The notes: a model not told the origin generated them from the letters alone. DNA of 64,000 nt from an uncultured Christensenellaceae bacterium (GCA_910587445.1 CAJULE010000007.1:15407-79406); one strand, 5' to 3'. Positions 1-9,322 are shown, counted from the first letter of the stretch. Numbers and translations: made by a program.

Positions 1-564
1 GAGCCGAACGCGGACATGAGAGGCGCGGCGAAAGCTTCTTCGAACGTGGTTTCCGTCGACGGAAGCGCGGAGAATACGACTCTTGAAAGCGGCTCCGTGG
101 ATTTCGTGACGGCGGCGCAAGCCTTTCATTGGTTCGACGTGAATTCCTTCAAGCGCGAATGCGAGCGCATTTTAAAGCGCGGCGGAAAGACCTTTCTCGT
201 TTGGAACAGGCGCGATATGAGCGCGGCAATAAACCTTCGGCTCTATGACGTATGCAAAAAATATTGCCCGAATTTCACGGGTTTCAGCGGCGGAGAGAAC
301 AATACGGACGAGAAGATTCGCACGTTTTACTGCGGCGACTACATAGAAAAAGAGTTTGTAAACACCATATCGTACTCGCGCGAAAAGTTCGTTTCGCGCT
401 GTCTGTCGAGCTCGTACTCTTTATCGGAAAGCGACGCGGCGTATGCGGATTATCTGCGCGCTTTAAATGAAATTTTCGACGAGTTTGCGACGGGAGAACT
501 TTTGTGCGTGCCAAACAAAGCCGTCTTATACTTCTCCCGAAAAGACTTCTCGGATTTTCGGTAA
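1..564 (+). CDS. Class I SAM-dependent methyltransferase, C-terminal part (5' end outside window)
   Basis: The reading frame is open from the first base (EPNADMR...), so the gene begins upstream of the window and about 188 C-terminal residues are seen. EPN-x-DMR is the usual acidic loop after motif I of methyltransferase-11 type enzymes, and the stretch TAAQAFHWF is a hallmark of that family just before the catalytic domain's last strands; LKRGGKTFLVWN is the following strand. The SAM-binding glycine loop must lie upstream. Substrate is unknown. No A-type repeat follows; the gene ends about 110 bp before the first Sel1 gene. Family is sure, function is not. Confidence 0.85.
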   Translation, partial: EPNADMRGAAKASSNVVSVDGSAENTTLESGSVDFVTAAQAFHWFDVNSFKRECERILKRGGKTFLVWNRRDMSAAINLRLYDVCKKYCPNFTGFSGGENNTDEKIRTFYCGDYIEKEFVNTISYSREKFVSRCLSSSYSLSESDAAYADYLRALNEIFDEFATGELLCVPNKAVLYFSRKDFSDFR

Positions 565-614
565 AGACCGAATAAATGCGCCTCAACGCTTTACATAGCC
601 GACGAAAAGATTTA

Positions 615-637
615 AAATATATTAAGACAATATATTT
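615..637. repeat. AT-rich 9-bp inverted repeat upstream of the Sel1 genes
   Basis: AAATATATT (615-623) and AATATATTT (629-637) form a perfect palindrome around AAGAC, 37 bp before the start codon of the first Sel1-repeat gene. No T-run suited to termination follows. It could be an operator or a melted promoter region; nothing in the sequence decides. Confidence 0.4.
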
Positions 638-673
638 CCGATTCATGAAGGAAGCTATTTCAAGGAGGCGTTT

Positions 674-2035
674 ATGGAAGAGAAGAAATCTACGGAAGAG
701 ATATGCGAAAGGGCAAAAGTCCTTTACGGCGAAAAGAAATTCGCCGAGGCGGTCGAGCTTTTCGAGAGCGTGGAAAAAGACGCGGACGCGGAATCTCTTT
801 TTGCGCTCGGCGTATGCTACAACTATAATCTCGGAGTGAGCGAGCCGGACGAAGAAAAGCGCGGAGCTACGGCAAGCAAGTATTTCATAAGGGCGGCGGA
901 AATGGGACATACGGACGCGCAGTGCTTTGCCGCGCTATGTTATTTGCACGGCATAGGCGTAGAGGAGAATGCGACTGCCGCCGTAGAACTTTTCGAAAAA
1001 GCGGCAGAGAAAAACAGCGTTCAGGCGATGAACAATCTCGGGCTTCTGTGCGAAAGCGGAGTGGGCGTCAAGGATAAGAATAAAAGCGCGGAAGAGTCGC
1101 TTGCCTGGTTCGAAAAGTCCGCGGCGCTCGGCGACCCCACGGGACAGCTTTTCGTCGGAAAAGCCTATTATTACGGGCGCGGCGTAAAGAGAGATTGCGA
1201 AAAGGCGGTCGAGATGTACGCGCTTGCGGCGGAGCAGGGACTTGCCGACGCGCTGTTCAGACTCGGCGAGTGCTACGACGACGGCGAGGGCGTGGAAGAG
1301 AACGCCATAGAGGCATTCCGTCTGTATAAGCAGGCGGCGCAAAAGAATCATGCTAAGGCGCAGTGCTACGTCGGCTATTGCTATGAAAACGGCACGGGCG
1401 TCACGCGCAGTATGGCGGACGCGCTCGAGTGGTACGACCGCTCGGCAAAGAACGATTATTTTCAGGCGTACTGCAATCTCGGGTGCTGTTTCGAGGAAGG
1501 GCGCGGCGTAAAGAAGGATATGGCAAAAGCCATACAAATGTATAAAAAGGGCGCGGAGCTCGGAAGCGTCCACGCCATGTACAATCTCGGCAACGTCTAC
1601 GCTTTCGGCAAGGGCGTTAAGGTGGACAACAAGCTTGCCGCCGAGTATTATGCTCAGGCGGCGGAAAACGGACTTGCCGAGGCGCAGTACAATCTCGCGC
1701 AACATCTGTATAACGGTAAGGGCGTCGAAAAGAACGACGAGGCCGCCGCTTACTGGTTCTTGGAGGCGGCAAAGAACGGCGACGCGGACGCTCAGTATAA
1801 AATCGCGTGCTTTTTCATGGAGGGGATCGGGGTCGACGAGGATTCCGAGCTTGCGTTTAAGTGGTTTTCCGCATCCGCAAACCGGGGCGATTCCGATTCG
1901 CAGTACTCTCTCGGCGTGTGCTATGAGGAAGGTATAGGCACGGAAGTCGACCTCGACGAGGCTCGAGAGTGGTATGCGCGTGCGGCGGCGCAGGGAAATG
2001 CAAGCGCGAAAAAGGCGCTTAAGAAGCTCGGATAA
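674..2035 (+). CDS. Sel1-repeat (SLR) protein, about 11 repeats
   Basis: 453 residues made almost entirely of about 36-residue Sel1-like repeats; eleven copies of the G-x-GV turn can be read (for example LHGIGVEEN, YYGRGVKRD, DDGEGVEEN, EEGRGVKKD), each followed by a second helix such as A..W...AA..G. These alpha-alpha hairpins stack into a solenoid used for protein-protein contacts. There is no signal peptide or membrane segment, so it is predicted to be cytoplasmic. Start: AAGGAGG lies 6 bases before ATG 674. Followed after 5 bp by a second SLR gene, so the two are probably co-transcribed and may have arisen by duplication. Partner and role unknown. Confidence 0.9.
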   Translation: MEEKKSTEEICERAKVLYGEKKFAEAVELFESVEKDADAESLFALGVCYNYNLGVSEPDEEKRGATASKYFIRAAEMGHTDAQCFAALCYLHGIGVEENATAAVELFEKAAEKNSVQAMNNLGLLCESGVGVKDKNKSAEESLAWFEKSAALGDPTGQLFVGKAYYYGRGVKRDCEKAVEMYALAAEQGLADALFRLGECYDDGEGVEENAIEAFRLYKQAAQKNHAKAQCYVGYCYENGTGVTRSMADALEWYDRSAKNDYFQAYCNLGCCFEEGRGVKKDMAKAIQMYKKGAELGSVHAMYNLGNVYAFGKGVKVDNKLAAEYYAQAAENGLAEAQYNLAQHLYNGKGVEKNDEAAAYWFLEAAKNGDADAQYKIACFFMEGIGVDEDSELAFKWFSASANRGDSDSQYSLGVCYEEGIGTEVDLDEAREWYARAAAQGNASAKKALKKLG

Positions 2036-2040
2036 AAGCC

Positions 2041-3603
2041 ATGGAACACGATTTCGACAGCGGCGACGGAATAATAAAATTATTTTACAAGCCGTCCGAA
2101 AAACTCGGCGAAAAGAAAAACGAAACCGAGGACGACGCCGAATACAAGAGCGTTAAGGAGCTTTGCGACAGCGCATCTGAGGCGTTCGAGGAAGAGAACT
2201 TCGAAAAGGCTGTCGCGCTTTGGGTCGAAGCGGCAGAGCGCGGCGACGCTCATGCGGAGTACTGTCTCGGCGTATGCTGCGATCGCGGACTCGGTGTGGA
2301 GCACAGCGCCTCGGTCGCCGCCGAATGGTACGCAAGGTCTGCCGACAAGGGCTATGCGCAAGCGCAGTATAATTACGCCGTCTGCTTCGAGTGCGGCTCG
2401 GGCGTAGAGGAAGATATAAATCAAGCGTTTTATTGGTGTCAGAAGGCGGCGGAGCAGGGCTATGTGTTTGCCGAGCACCGTCTCGGACTGTACTATAAGG
2501 GAAGCGAGGGCTTGCCGTTTGCCGAGAGCAAAGCCGCATATTGGTTCACGCTTGCGGCAAAGCAGGATTTCGTTCCGTCGCTGTATATGCTCGGCGAATG
2601 TTATTTCGAGGGCTTCGGCAAGGACGTAGACAAGAGGGAGGCGCTTCGGCTTTACGCGGAGGCGGCGGATAAGGGTTTTGCTCCCGCCTATTTCAGATTG
2701 GGCGAGTGCTATGCAAAGGGCGACGGCGTCGAAAAGGATATGGCGCTTGCCGTAGAACACTACGAAAAATCAGCAAAGGACGGGTATGCGCCGGCTAAGT
2801 TCGCGCTCGGCACGTTGTACGACGAGGGCGTCGAGGTCAAGCGTGATTATGCGGAAGCGGTGAGGCTGTTCCGCGAAGCCGCCGAGGACGGATTTGCCGC
2901 CGCTCAAAACGCTTACGGCTGGTGCTTCGTCGTGGGTAAGGTCGTAAAAAGAGACCCATACGAGGCAGTCAGGTGGTTTCAACGCGCGGCAAAGCAGGGC
3001 TATATGCGCGCTCAGTACAACCTCGCCATGTGTTATGAGGAAGGGCGCGGCATAATTCAGGATACGGAAAAAGCCTTTATGTGGCATATGAAGGCGGCGG
3101 AGCAGGGCGACGACAGGGCTCAGCTTCACGTCGGTTGGAGCTATCAGGTCGGCAACGGCGTAAAGGCGGACGGGGCAAAAGCCTACGAGTGGCTCAAAAA
3201 ATCGGCGGACAACGGCAATGCGCAGGCGCAGAGCGATTTGGGATTCTGCTATCTTCGCGGCGTGGGAGTTAAGAAGAACAAGGCGGAGGCGTTTAAGTGC
3301 TTCGTCGAGTCGGCAAATCGTGGAAACTCGATGTCCATGTACAATATGGGATGTTGCTATCGCCACGGCGACGGTGTGAAGAAGGACGCCGCAAAAGCAA
3401 TGGAATGGTACGAAAAGGCTTCGGAGCTCGGGGAAACGGACGCCATGTTAAGCCTCGGCAGAATGTACGAGTGTGGCGAGGGCGTGAAAAAAGATCTGCA
3501 AAAGGCGGCGCAGTGGTATCGCAAGGCGCAGGAAAAGGGCGCGGAAGGCGCCGAATATCTCCTGTCGAGAAAGAAATTCGCAAACTTGACGTCGGATAAA
3601 TAA
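2041..3603 (+). CDS. Sel1-repeat (SLR) protein, about 12 repeats
   Basis: 520 residues. An acidic, charged N-terminal segment of about 45 residues precedes roughly twelve Sel1 repeats (DRGLGVEHS, ECGSGVEED, AKGDGVEKD, EEGRGIIQD, QVGNGVKAD, LRGVGVKKN, RHGDGVKKD, ECGEGVKKD). Repeats 3, 6 and 7 deviate at the G-x-GV turn (KGSEGL, DEGVEV, VVGKVV). No signal peptide. The start codon has no convincing Shine-Dalgarno site and lies 5 bp behind the previous stop, which suggests translational coupling. Same family as its neighbour but with a different N-terminus, so the pair is unlikely to be simply redundant. Confidence 0.9.
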   Translation: MEHDFDSGDGIIKLFYKPSEKLGEKKNETEDDAEYKSVKELCDSASEAFEEENFEKAVALWVEAAERGDAHAEYCLGVCCDRGLGVEHSASVAAEWYARSADKGYAQAQYNYAVCFECGSGVEEDINQAFYWCQKAAEQGYVFAEHRLGLYYKGSEGLPFAESKAAYWFTLAAKQDFVPSLYMLGECYFEGFGKDVDKREALRLYAEAADKGFAPAYFRLGECYAKGDGVEKDMALAVEHYEKSAKDGYAPAKFALGTLYDEGVEVKRDYAEAVRLFREAAEDGFAAAQNAYGWCFVVGKVVKRDPYEAVRWFQRAAKQGYMRAQYNLAMCYEEGRGIIQDTEKAFMWHMKAAEQGDDRAQLHVGWSYQVGNGVKADGAKAYEWLKKSADNGNAQAQSDLGFCYLRGVGVKKNKAEAFKCFVESANRGNSMSMYNMGCCYRHGDGVKKDAAKAMEWYEKASELGETDAMLSLGRMYECGEGVKKDLQKAAQWYRKAQEKGAEGAEYLLSRKKFANLTSDK

Positions 3604-3619
3604 ATATGGTTTGAAAAGT

Positions 3620-4147
3620 ATGGCATCGGTAATAAAAAAATCAAAGTTCGGGTGGCTTATCGGCATAGGAATTTTTGTTCTGCTGTTTGCGGGCTTTCTG
3701 TTGTTTATCGAATTCCGTCCCGATTGTAGGTCGAACGCACAATATGTGTCCGACTATCGCGAAGCTTTCGAGGCGAATTGGGGAATAGAACTACCCGAAA
3801 ATATGCGTAAAATATACGGTAAAGGTTTCAAAGATTTTATCGGCGACAGATTCAGATATGCGGTATTCGAGGTGAGCGACGACGAATTTTTTGCGAGCGG
3901 TTTTTCGGACGATAAGAACGAAGAATTGGAAGCGTATATTGCGATAAAGCTTCCCGAAGGCGGAGATTTCAGAATAAACAGAAAATATTTTCCCGATTTC
4001 GATAAGGAATATATTTGGCGCACGGAAGTAAAAGACTTCTTTACGGAAGAAGGCGTTGTCACCGGGCGAAAATGGGAGCTATCCATGATTTATTTTCCCG
4101 AAACGTCCGAGCTTGCGATTTATCAATATTTAATGAGCTCGCGGTAA
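3620..4147 (+). CDS. Membrane-anchored protein of unknown function
   Basis: 175 residues from ATG 3620; a TTG at 3611 in the same frame is a less likely start. One N-terminal transmembrane helix (FGWLIGIGIFVLLFAGFLLF) follows a short lysine-rich cytoplasmic tip, so the rest is probably outside the membrane. The exported part is soluble, mixed alpha/beta, with no motif I recognise. It lies 16 bp after the second Sel1 gene and ends at a shared terminator, so it may be the third gene of the Sel1 operon; extracytoplasmic and Sel1 proteins together would suggest an envelope or contact-related role, but that is inference. Confidence 0.7.
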   Translation: MASVIKKSKFGWLIGIGIFVLLFAGFLLFIEFRPDCRSNAQYVSDYREAFEANWGIELPENMRKIYGKGFKDFIGDRFRYAVFEVSDDEFFASGFSDDKNEELEAYIAIKLPEGGDFRINRKYFPDFDKEYIWRTEVKDFFTEEGVVTGRKWELSMIYFPETSELAIYQYLMSSR

Positions 4148-4164
4148 AGCGAGGATAGTAAAGA

Positions 4165-4198
4165 AAAAGCGCCCCGAAATGATATTCGGGGCGCTTTT
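4165..4198. terminator. Bidirectional terminator between convergent genes
   Basis: Perfect 14-bp stem, AAAAGCGCCCCGAA against TTCGGGGCGCTTTT, with a TGATA loop. It has A/T tracts on both sides, so it can end both the Sel1 operon and the minus-strand ECF gene. Confidence 0.85.
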
Positions 4199-4212
4199 GT
4201 ATAAACTTATGC

Positions 4213-4899
4213 TTATTCGATTTTATCTTCGGCTTTACCGTCCGACTTTTTCTTTTTCGCCTCGTACGGCTCCGGAAGAAGATTAAGTTTGTTCATGACG
4301 GGCAGAAGCGCGCCGACTGCGACGGTGCATATCGCTATAAAGAGAAGCTGGGGAAGTCTCGCCGCCATAAGCACGAAAAACGGTTTTTGATAGTCGACTA
4401 CTCCCATGAATATGCCCGTATAGATATACAGTCCGAAGGTGGACAGGAACATCGTACATACGAGCGCGGACATTGCCGTGCCTATAAGCGCTTTGATAGG
4501 CAGGTGCTTAATCGGCAGAAATCTTACGCACAGCGAAACTATGCAGGGGAACAGCGCGCACGAAAGAGCCATAATGGGATTTATGGACGCCGCCGCGCCT
4601 ATTATCAGCATACCGAGCGAGTCGGACGCGAAGCCTACTATAGCCGCGCATACGGGATCGAGTATTATTCCCGCTATTATCCACGGGATATAGGTAAGCG
4701 TCGGACGTATAAGCGGCAAGCTTGCGAATATCGCCTGAACCGTGGCTTTGATGACAAGCGCAACGGCTGTCAACGTCGCCGTGTAAGTGATCTTTTGCGT
4801 GTACCTTAGGCGGCGCTTTCTCGGCAGGGTATTGCAAGACGCAGGAGTTGCAATTTCCTGTTGAGAAACTTTCGCGCCTTCGTGAAAGTTTTTTCTCAA
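4213..4899 (-). CDS. ECF transporter S component, folate-type (FolT-like) family
   Basis: About 228 residues with five or six hydrophobic helices; the pattern (early basic segment, then TATLTAVALVIKA, a loop, PIMALSCALFPC and LLFIAICTVAVGALLP) fits the vitamin-binding S components of energy-coupling factor transporters, closest to the folate/queuosine-like group. The energising EcfA/EcfT module is not in this window. Start: an ATG exists at 4926, but AAAGGAGAG sits 9 bases before a TTG at 4899 and lies inside the longer frame, so TTG is preferred. That codon forms the foot of a 39-bp hairpin (see separate entry). No tetrahydrofolate riboswitch is visible. Substrate is therefore unproven. Confidence 0.75.
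   Translation of the reverse strand: MRKNFHEGAKVSQQEIATPASCNTLPRKRRLRYTQKITYTATLTAVALVIKATVQAIFASLPLIRPTLTYIPWIIAGIILDPVCAAIVGFASDSLGMLIIGAAASINPIMALSCALFPCIVSLCVRFLPIKHLPIKALIGTAMSALVCTMFLSTFGLYIYTGIFMGVVDYQKPFFVLMAARLPQLLFIAICTVAVGALLPVMNKLNLLPEPYEAKKKKSDGKAEDKIE
4861..4899 (-). promoter_or_regulatory. Start-codon hairpin of the ECF S-component gene
   Basis: On the minus strand TTGAGAAA (4899-4892) pairs with TTTCTCAA (4868-4861), continued after a 3-base bulge by CTTTC/GAAAG, around a 10-base loop. The TTG start is the first base triplet of the stem, directly after the Shine-Dalgarno site. In RNA this 13-bp stem would occlude the start codon, a plausible translational switch or thermosensor; alternatively it simply encodes the N-terminus. 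Confidence 0.5.
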
Positions 4900-4982
4900 T
4901 GTCGGGCTCTCCTTTATTTGCCGCATTTTTATGCGACGAACGGAGACAGTATACAACAAATTTCCCGATTAAGCAACTGTTT

Positions 4983-6521
4983 TCAGGTTATTTTTCTCTG
5001 TTTTTGTTTGACTTTGCGATGTTTTTCACCGACTTTCCTGTTGTTTTTACGCTTAAAGAGCATATCCACGTCAAAAGTAGCGAAGGCTATGTTCAAAAGT
5101 ATCATGAAGGCAAGAGCTATGCTGCCTGCGCAGGCTATGCGGAAGAATGAGGGCATAAAGGAAAACAGCGCGTAGAACCAGCGGTTGAGAAGAATTGCGG
5201 GAAATATGAGGCATATCGACTTTATCAGCGGCTTTAAGAACGAGAACGAGATATTCGTCTTACGGTATATATCTATTATGTCGAGTATGGAGGAAAGCGT
5301 AAGACTGATGCCCGTCGCGAGAGAATAGGTGCGTATCGTGAAGCTTCCCTTGAAGGCGAACAGAATGGCAAAGAGCACGGCGGAGCCTATGAGGAAGTTT
5401 ATGAGACTCTTTATTTCGAGGTCGAGGGAATTCATCATTGACGAGGTTATGCTCTCGACGGCAATGGGTATGAGGAGCCAGGCGGAAAAGGAGAGAAAGG
5501 AGCCAGCTTCCGCGCTGTCGTACACGAGTACGCCTATGGGCTCGCCGAGCTCGAAAAACAGCGGAACGAACAGGGCGGACAGCGTAATGGAAAAGCCTAT
5601 CGCGTGCTCTATTTGACGCTTTACGGACGAGGAATCGCCGTTTGCCCGAGCCGTGGAAAGAGTGGGGATCATGACGAAGGCAAGCGATCCTATTATGGTT
5701 ATCGGAACGTACAATAACGGCATAGCCATGCCGACGGAAACGCCGAATTGGCTCATGGCTTCGGCGACCGAAAGACCCGTGCCGATGAGAAGCTGCGGCA
5801 CTATTATCGCGACAAGCGAGTTTAAAATACTGCCCGACGTCTTTACTGCCGTTATGGGAAGAGCGGATTTCAAAAGACAGCCGAACTGTCCTTTCGGCGG
5901 GGCAAGCCTGCCTTTTAGCGCGAAATAGCCGATAACGCAGCTCATACAGCTCAGCGCGCAGCCGAGCAGCATGGCAAGCGCCGTGCTGCCGAGCTTGTCG
6001 AAGCCGAGATTGAAGAGAATGACGCAGACGGCTATGCGGATTATCTGTTCTATGACCTCGACTATAGAAACGAGAGTATACCTTTCCTGTCCCCAGAGGT
6101 TGCCGCGAAGGGCGGCGTATACCGCGGAAAAGCACGCGCCCGGAAGCATGATCAGCAGGAGCGACATCGACTCTTTTGCGGCAAAGAGCCCCGACATCAC
6201 ATTGCGCAAAAGATAGCAAACAACGAGCGTGACTACGGCGACCGAGAGCCCCACTATGAGCGCGGCGGAAGCGAGAGCTCTTGCCGAGCGTTCCTTTTTT
6301 TCGGCGAGATATTTTGCCGTGAGCTTGCTCACCACGAGCGGTATGCCGCTTGTGACAAGTCCCAAAAGGACGTAGAACACCGACAGCGCCACTTGATATA
6401 CGCCGAGCGACACCGAGCCGAGCTCGCGGGAGAGATAGATTTTGAAGGCGAAGCCTATCGTGCGCTCCAAGATGCTGAACATCGAGAGCGTGAACACCGC
6501 CTTTATTATGCTCTTTTTCAT
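4983..6521 (-). CDS. MOP-superfamily flippase, SpoVB-like
   Basis: 512 residues with 12-14 hydrophobic helices and a basic C-terminal tail (FKRKNNRKVGEKHRKVKQK). The N-terminus (ILERTIGFAFKIYLSRELG..GVYQVALSVFY) and the loop SGIPLVVSKLTAKY match the Wzx/SpoVB/MurJ exporter superfamily that flips lipid-linked sugars across the membrane. SpoVB members act in spore cortex or peptidoglycan precursor export. A second, distinct family member is encoded at 46760-48385. Ends 84 bp before the ECF gene start; both may share a transcript. Starts at ATG 6521 without a clear Shine-Dalgarno site. Confidence 0.85.
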   Translation of the reverse strand: MKKSIIKAVFTLSMFSILERTIGFAFKIYLSRELGSVSLGVYQVALSVFYVLLGLVTSGIPLVVSKLTAKYLAEKKERSARALASAALIVGLSVAVVTLVVCYLLRNVMSGLFAAKESMSLLLIMLPGACFSAVYAALRGNLWGQERYTLVSIVEVIEQIIRIAVCVILFNLGFDKLGSTALAMLLGCALSCMSCVIGYFALKGRLAPPKGQFGCLLKSALPITAVKTSGSILNSLVAIIVPQLLIGTGLSVAEAMSQFGVSVGMAMPLLYVPITIIGSLAFVMIPTLSTARANGDSSSVKRQIEHAIGFSITLSALFVPLFFELGEPIGVLVYDSAEAGSFLSFSAWLLIPIAVESITSSMMNSLDLEIKSLINFLIGSAVLFAILFAFKGSFTIRTYSLATGISLTLSSILDIIDIYRKTNISFSFLKPLIKSICLIFPAILLNRWFYALFSFMPSFFRIACAGSIALAFMILLNIAFATFDVDMLFKRKNNRKVGEKHRKVKQKQRKIT

Positions 6522-6592
6522 ATTATAAGTTTATTGTTTTCGCTCGCCCGTTAGAACAATCGGAGACAAGTTCGCATATATTCATAAAACGG

Positions 6593-6621
6593 TTGATAAA
6601 ACTTTCGTAATCTGCTATAAT
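6593..6621 (+). promoter_or_regulatory. Sigma-A promoter giving a near-leaderless mRNA
   Basis: TTGATA (6593-6598), 17-bp spacer, TATAAT (6616-6621). Transcription should start about 7 bases later, only 3-4 bases before ATG 6632, so no Shine-Dalgarno site can be in the transcript. Confidence 0.75.
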
Positions 6622-6631
6622 CGTATATATA

Positions 6632-9322
6632 ATGACGACAAGACGCAAAAAACGCGCGGTTTCCGCCCTAATATCGTTTCTGTTTCTCTGTCTCGCGTTA
6701 CTTCCGTGCGCAGGCTGTTTCGCAAGCTGTCTCGGAGAACCCGTCAAAGAAATACGCTTTTTAAGGAGCGAACTGAGTCTCGACATAGGACAGACATATT
6801 CCGTAACGGGCTCAATATTGGAGTATGTTCCCGCGACGACCTCGCAAAAAGGGTACGTTCTTTCGAGCTCGGACGAAAGCGTGGTGGTCGCTTCGGACGC
6901 GTCGTTTACCGCCGTGGGGTCGGGAACTGCCGTCATTACGGCGACTTCTGCGCATAACCGCGATGTATCGGCGTCCATAACGGTGAACGTGAGCTATGCC
7001 GAGCCGTCTACGCTCGAAGTGGAAATGACGGGAAAAAGGGCGCAGTATGTCGGCGACGTTTCGCCGCTTACGTTTGTCGCGAGCACGGACGTCGTGCTCG
7101 ATCCCGAAACGAGATTCGAGTGGTATCAAGGCGATATTCTTCGCGAGGGCTATACGAGCGCGACGTACTCGTGTTATTCCACCGAGGCGGGCGAGTATTC
7201 CGTGAGCGTGAAGCTGTCGGAGTACGGACTTTCGGCAACCGCCGTATACCGCGTGTTCGCAGGTAAGATAGAGGGCGCCGAGGCGGTGTCGAGCGGAGAA
7301 CTCGTTCAGGAAAACGGCTATACTCCCGTAAGGGTGGTTTCGTCCTGGGACGCGCGCGAAGGCGATCCCGAGCCGTTTATCGACTATTATGTAAACGGCG
7401 AGCTTTTCGCAAGCGGAACGGATACTTTTACGTTCACGCCGAAAACGGCGGGCGAGTACGACATAACCGCGTATGTCAACGACGAGAAAATAGAGATAGA
7501 CGGAAAGGACGGAATAACCGTCGTCGCAAAGGGCAGCGTCGTGCCGACCGATCTCGGCGTCACGTTCGACAACGTATATCCGAATATAATTATAGAGTGG
7601 CGCGCGCCGCATACCGACGGAATGAATTACGGACTGAAGATAGTCAACCTCACGACGGGCAGGACGGACGAGACCTTTGCGACGACTAATGCTTCCGTCC
7701 GACCGTATTTCGACGGTACGTCGTTCAATGCCGGCGCTTTTCTCGATCTTACCGAAAACGTGTACGAAATATCCGTGCGCTCTCTCGGCGACGGACAGAT
7801 TTATTCCCCGTCCGATTACTGCGAACCCATTCGAACCGAGAAGATAGACAAAAACGCTCTGTCCTATCTCGAAAGCAAGGTGCTCGGCGGGGCGTACGAT
7901 CACTATGCGTCGAGCGACGAGGATCTCGCCCTTTTGTATTCGTACTATTTCGCTTTCCGCGGTAAAGGCGACATAGACTTCACCGTTTACATGGGATATA
8001 CGTCGAAGATGACGCAAAGCGAACTTTCGTCTTACTGCTTCGATTACGGCTCGACTGTCGGTCTTTATTCGACCGTTATGCGCGGCAGCGCCGAAAAGGG
8101 CAAGACCCTGCGCTTTGCGATAGAGTGCAAAAATTCCGTAGTGCCCGAGACATACGGCTCGTCCACTTACGAAGAGCTCGGCGCGCTCGAGCCGCATATT
8201 GCCGAGGAGCCGAATAGAGGAAGGAACCACGTTTTTGCCACGGATAATTTGCCTTGCGGTATGTCCGTGAGTACGAGCGAGGAGCTTTTCCGCTGTATCG
8301 AGCTCGGCGCGACTCCGATTCCCAAAAGCGGCTCGAGGGCGCAAACGCTGTATTCGTACGCAAAACGGCTGCTTATCAATATAATATCAGACGACATGAG
8401 CGACGTCGAGAAAGTGCACGCAATATACGATTGGATCATGTGGAACGTGAAGTACGACAGAGAGGCGGCGGCAAACAGGAGCGCGGAGGAAAGCGCAAAG
8501 TATTCCGCTTACTATCTCGACGGCGTGTTGACCGATACGAACTCTTACGCCGTTTGCGACGGTATCGCAAAAGCCTTGTCAATGCTGTGCCGCATGGAGG
8601 GCATACCGGCGGTTCGAGTGACGGGCAGAGCGGGCACGTCCGTGGCCGGCAAGAGCTATGCCGAAGCTTCGCGCATCAAACAGGATTGGGGCGGGCACGC
8701 CTGGAACAAAGTGTTCGTAGGCGGAGCCTGGTATGTCGTCGACGCGACCTGGGGCGACGCCGGCAAAAATATAAACGGCAGAAATTTCGAACTTGCCGTT
8801 CACGACTATATGCTGGTGAGCGACGCCGACATCGCAAATACACACGAATACGATTCTTACGTCGTAAATCCCGATACCGCGCCGCTGTCCTACAACATCT
8901 ATGCGAATATGGAGTTCGATTTCGAGAAGAACGGAAAGACGAAAACGGTCGACTGCTATATAGAATATGTGGGCGACGAATTCGACCGCGAGCTCGGAGA
9001 TATTCTGTCATATCTTGTCTCGGATGCAAGGGCGAATACGACTTACGGTTTTACGACGGCGCGCTTCAAGCCCGTGACGATAGGCAACAGAAACGTCGGA
9101 CGCTCCTATTACGGCGTGGAAATAGCTTCTTCGCTTGCGGCGAGAGCGGCTTTAAAAGAGGCGGCTTATTCGTCCGTAGCCGTGCTCGGCGGCAGAAGAA
9201 GTTTCAAAAATAGCGTTATAGACGAAACGCTCTCTTCCTACGGCTACAATTCGGACGACTATATGGTCATATTCCGCAATCACTCGATAATAGTCATGCT
9301 CGAACCCATAATGCCCGCATAA
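6632..9322 (+). CDS. Large lipoprotein with Ig-like repeats and a transglutaminase-like domain
   Basis: 896 residues. The N-terminus is basic, then hydrophobic (LISFLFLCLALLPCAGC), with a lipobox-like CAGC or the following FASC, so it is predicted to be a surface lipoprotein. Residues 45-115 look like a bacterial Ig-like (Big_2) domain (LRSELSLDIGQTYSV ... VTATSAHNRDVSASITV); two or three further beta-sandwich regions follow to about residue 400. Residues 590-720 form a transglutaminase-like fold with an intact triad: Cys642 in AVCDGIAKAL, His689 in GHAWNKV and Asp704 in VVDATWGD. Such domains act as cysteine peptidases or cross-linkers on the cell surface. Stands alone behind a leaderless promoter. 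Confidence 0.85.
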   Translation: MTTRRKKRAVSALISFLFLCLALLPCAGCFASCLGEPVKEIRFLRSELSLDIGQTYSVTGSILEYVPATTSQKGYVLSSSDESVVVASDASFTAVGSGTAVITATSAHNRDVSASITVNVSYAEPSTLEVEMTGKRAQYVGDVSPLTFVASTDVVLDPETRFEWYQGDILREGYTSATYSCYSTEAGEYSVSVKLSEYGLSATAVYRVFAGKIEGAEAVSSGELVQENGYTPVRVVSSWDAREGDPEPFIDYYVNGELFASGTDTFTFTPKTAGEYDITAYVNDEKIEIDGKDGITVVAKGSVVPTDLGVTFDNVYPNIIIEWRAPHTDGMNYGLKIVNLTTGRTDETFATTNASVRPYFDGTSFNAGAFLDLTENVYEISVRSLGDGQIYSPSDYCEPIRTEKIDKNALSYLESKVLGGAYDHYASSDEDLALLYSYYFAFRGKGDIDFTVYMGYTSKMTQSELSSYCFDYGSTVGLYSTVMRGSAEKGKTLRFAIECKNSVVPETYGSSTYEELGALEPHIAEEPNRGRNHVFATDNLPCGMSVSTSEELFRCIELGATPIPKSGSRAQTLYSYAKRLLINIISDDMSDVEKVHAIYDWIMWNVKYDREAAANRSAEESAKYSAYYLDGVLTDTNSYAVCDGIAKALSMLCRMEGIPAVRVTGRAGTSVAGKSYAEASRIKQDWGGHAWNKVFVGGAWYVVDATWGDAGKNINGRNFELAVHDYMLVSDADIANTHEYDSYVVNPDTAPLSYNIYANMEFDFEKNGKTKTVDCYIEYVGDEFDRELGDILSYLVSDARANTTYGFTTARFKPVTIGNRNVGRSYYGVEIASSLAARAALKEAAYSSVAVLGGRRSFKNSVIDETLSSYGYNSDDYMVIFRNHSIIVMLEPIMPA

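Noticed and set aside
4900..4982. Tetrahydrofolate riboswitch before the folate-type ECF gene
   Set aside because: The space is too short and lacks the conserved core of that riboswitch; only a start-codon hairpin is seen.
6522..6560. Leaderless promoter for the first SpoVB-like gene
   Set aside because: TATAAT lies directly before the ATG, too close for a start upstream of the codon, and no -35 box has a workable spacing.
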